Source: JAICTV01 sp035634055
GTDB taxonomy: Bacteria; Planctomycetota; Phycisphaerae; Tepidisphaerales; Tepidisphaeraceae
Assembly: GCA_035634055.1 (NCBI GenBank)
Contig: DASQDR010000144.1
Location: 10,209 to 74,208, forward strand
Length of the DNA: 64,000 nt
Direction of reading: 5' to 3'
The position numbers were made by a program, and so were the translations under genes. Shown piece by piece: positions 63,709-64,000 of the stretch. The notes under the pieces were generated by a model. It saw only the letters and a list, made by a program, of their open reading frames with translations. It did no database searches and had not been told where the DNA came from. Numbering within the stretch: the first letter of the stretch is position 1; the number at the start of each line of letters is the position of its first letter.

Positions 63709-64000
63709 ATGTCCATTGGCACCCCCATCAAAGCGACGGCCCGCAAGCGCGGGCGCAAGGCCGAGCACTACAAGACCTCGTGGGACGAGCCGATCTACGG
63801 GCTCGCGCGCCGCCCCAGCGACGGCCGCTGGCGCAACGTCGCTACCGGCGAGGAGTGGACCGAAGGTGAGGAGGAACTCGCCATCGCTCGGTTCCGGCAG
63901 TGGGAGCGCAAGCAGGGATACGACACCCTAACGATTCGAGTGCCCGCCACCGATTTCGCTGACATCAAGAGCTTCCGTGTCGCGTGGGGCGGCTCAGTGG
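63709..64000 (+). CDS. Probable tyrosine-recombinase N-terminus, cut by window edge
   Basis: 97 residues visible from ATG 63709 (MSIGTPIKATARKRGRKAEH). A basic start leads into a small DNA-binding-like module (PIYGLARRPSDGRWRNVATG, EEWTEGEEELAIARFRQWER). It resembles the AP2-like arm-binding domains of planctomycete integrases (LxRxxSDGRWxxxxxGxxxxFGxxxxEAxxRFxxWE). The catalytic domain is beyond the window. Its place 90 bp after a tRNA gene, the usual target of such enzymes, supports the call. Confidence is moderate because only the N-terminus is seen. Confidence 0.5.
   Translation, partial: MSIGTPIKATARKRGRKAEHYKTSWDEPIYGLARRPSDGRWRNVATGEEWTEGEEELAIARFRQWERKQGYDTLTIRVPATDFADIKSFRVAWGGSV

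Overview
The window is about 64 kb of very GC-rich bacterial DNA with a planctomycete signature, most likely class Phycisphaerae (inference). The evidence is a PVM-type (Planctomycetes/Verrucomicrobia) microcompartment operon, three exported proteins that open with a LE(S/N)RRL motif of the planctomycete LEPR-XLL type, a PA14-dockerin-GH16 protein, and a high density of palindromic intergenic repeats.

Layout. 1-4208 (-): a sodium:solute symporter followed by a GH95 alpha-L-fucosidase that runs off the left edge. 4524-4750: a frameshifted sirtuin relic. 4760-14390 (-): a GlgE-pathway glucan cluster, read in order GH13 enzyme, glgE, treS-maltokinase fusion, glgB. 14719-29692: mixed genes, including a secreted GH16, a lone NuoI, an RTX surface protein, an ABC exporter, a GT-C-like membrane protein, a GspE N-domain protein, an HTH protein carrying repeat-derived peptides, a broken toxin-antitoxin pair, lepA and a secreted five-bladed-propeller hydrolase. 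30007-41072: housekeeping genes prfA, a truncated MnmE-like GTPase, coaX, nadE, rsmE and queD, plus two membrane proteins.

41185-51502 (+): a complete BMC operon. It holds pduL, three hexameric and three pentameric shell genes, ackA, a CoA-acylating aldehyde dehydrogenase, an unusual EutQ/RpiB-like protein, a class II aldolase, an aldolase-like barrel and a DeoR regulator. The expected pathway is fuculose- or rhamnulose-1-phosphate to lactaldehyde plus DHAP, then lactyl-CoA, lactyl-phosphate, and lactate plus ATP. The GH95/symporter pair at the left edge could supply fucose to it. 51635-63506: a large LEPR-type surface protein, proS, a histidine phosphatase, leuS with a CYTH protein, PilZ, and an RsbU-type phosphatase. 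63548-64000: tRNA-Ala(GGC) followed by the start of a probable integrase, possibly the edge of a genomic island.

The most striking structure no gene list shows is a dense set of about 15 unrelated families of long imperfect inverted repeats. In the BMC operon every intergenic gap of 79 bp or more contains one, so each abundant shell gene is bracketed by hairpins, while the three gaps of 12 bp or less have none. The same kinds of repeat lie in frame inside proS and leuS (sharing an identical 13-residue peptide), nadE, an ABC transporter and an HTH gene.
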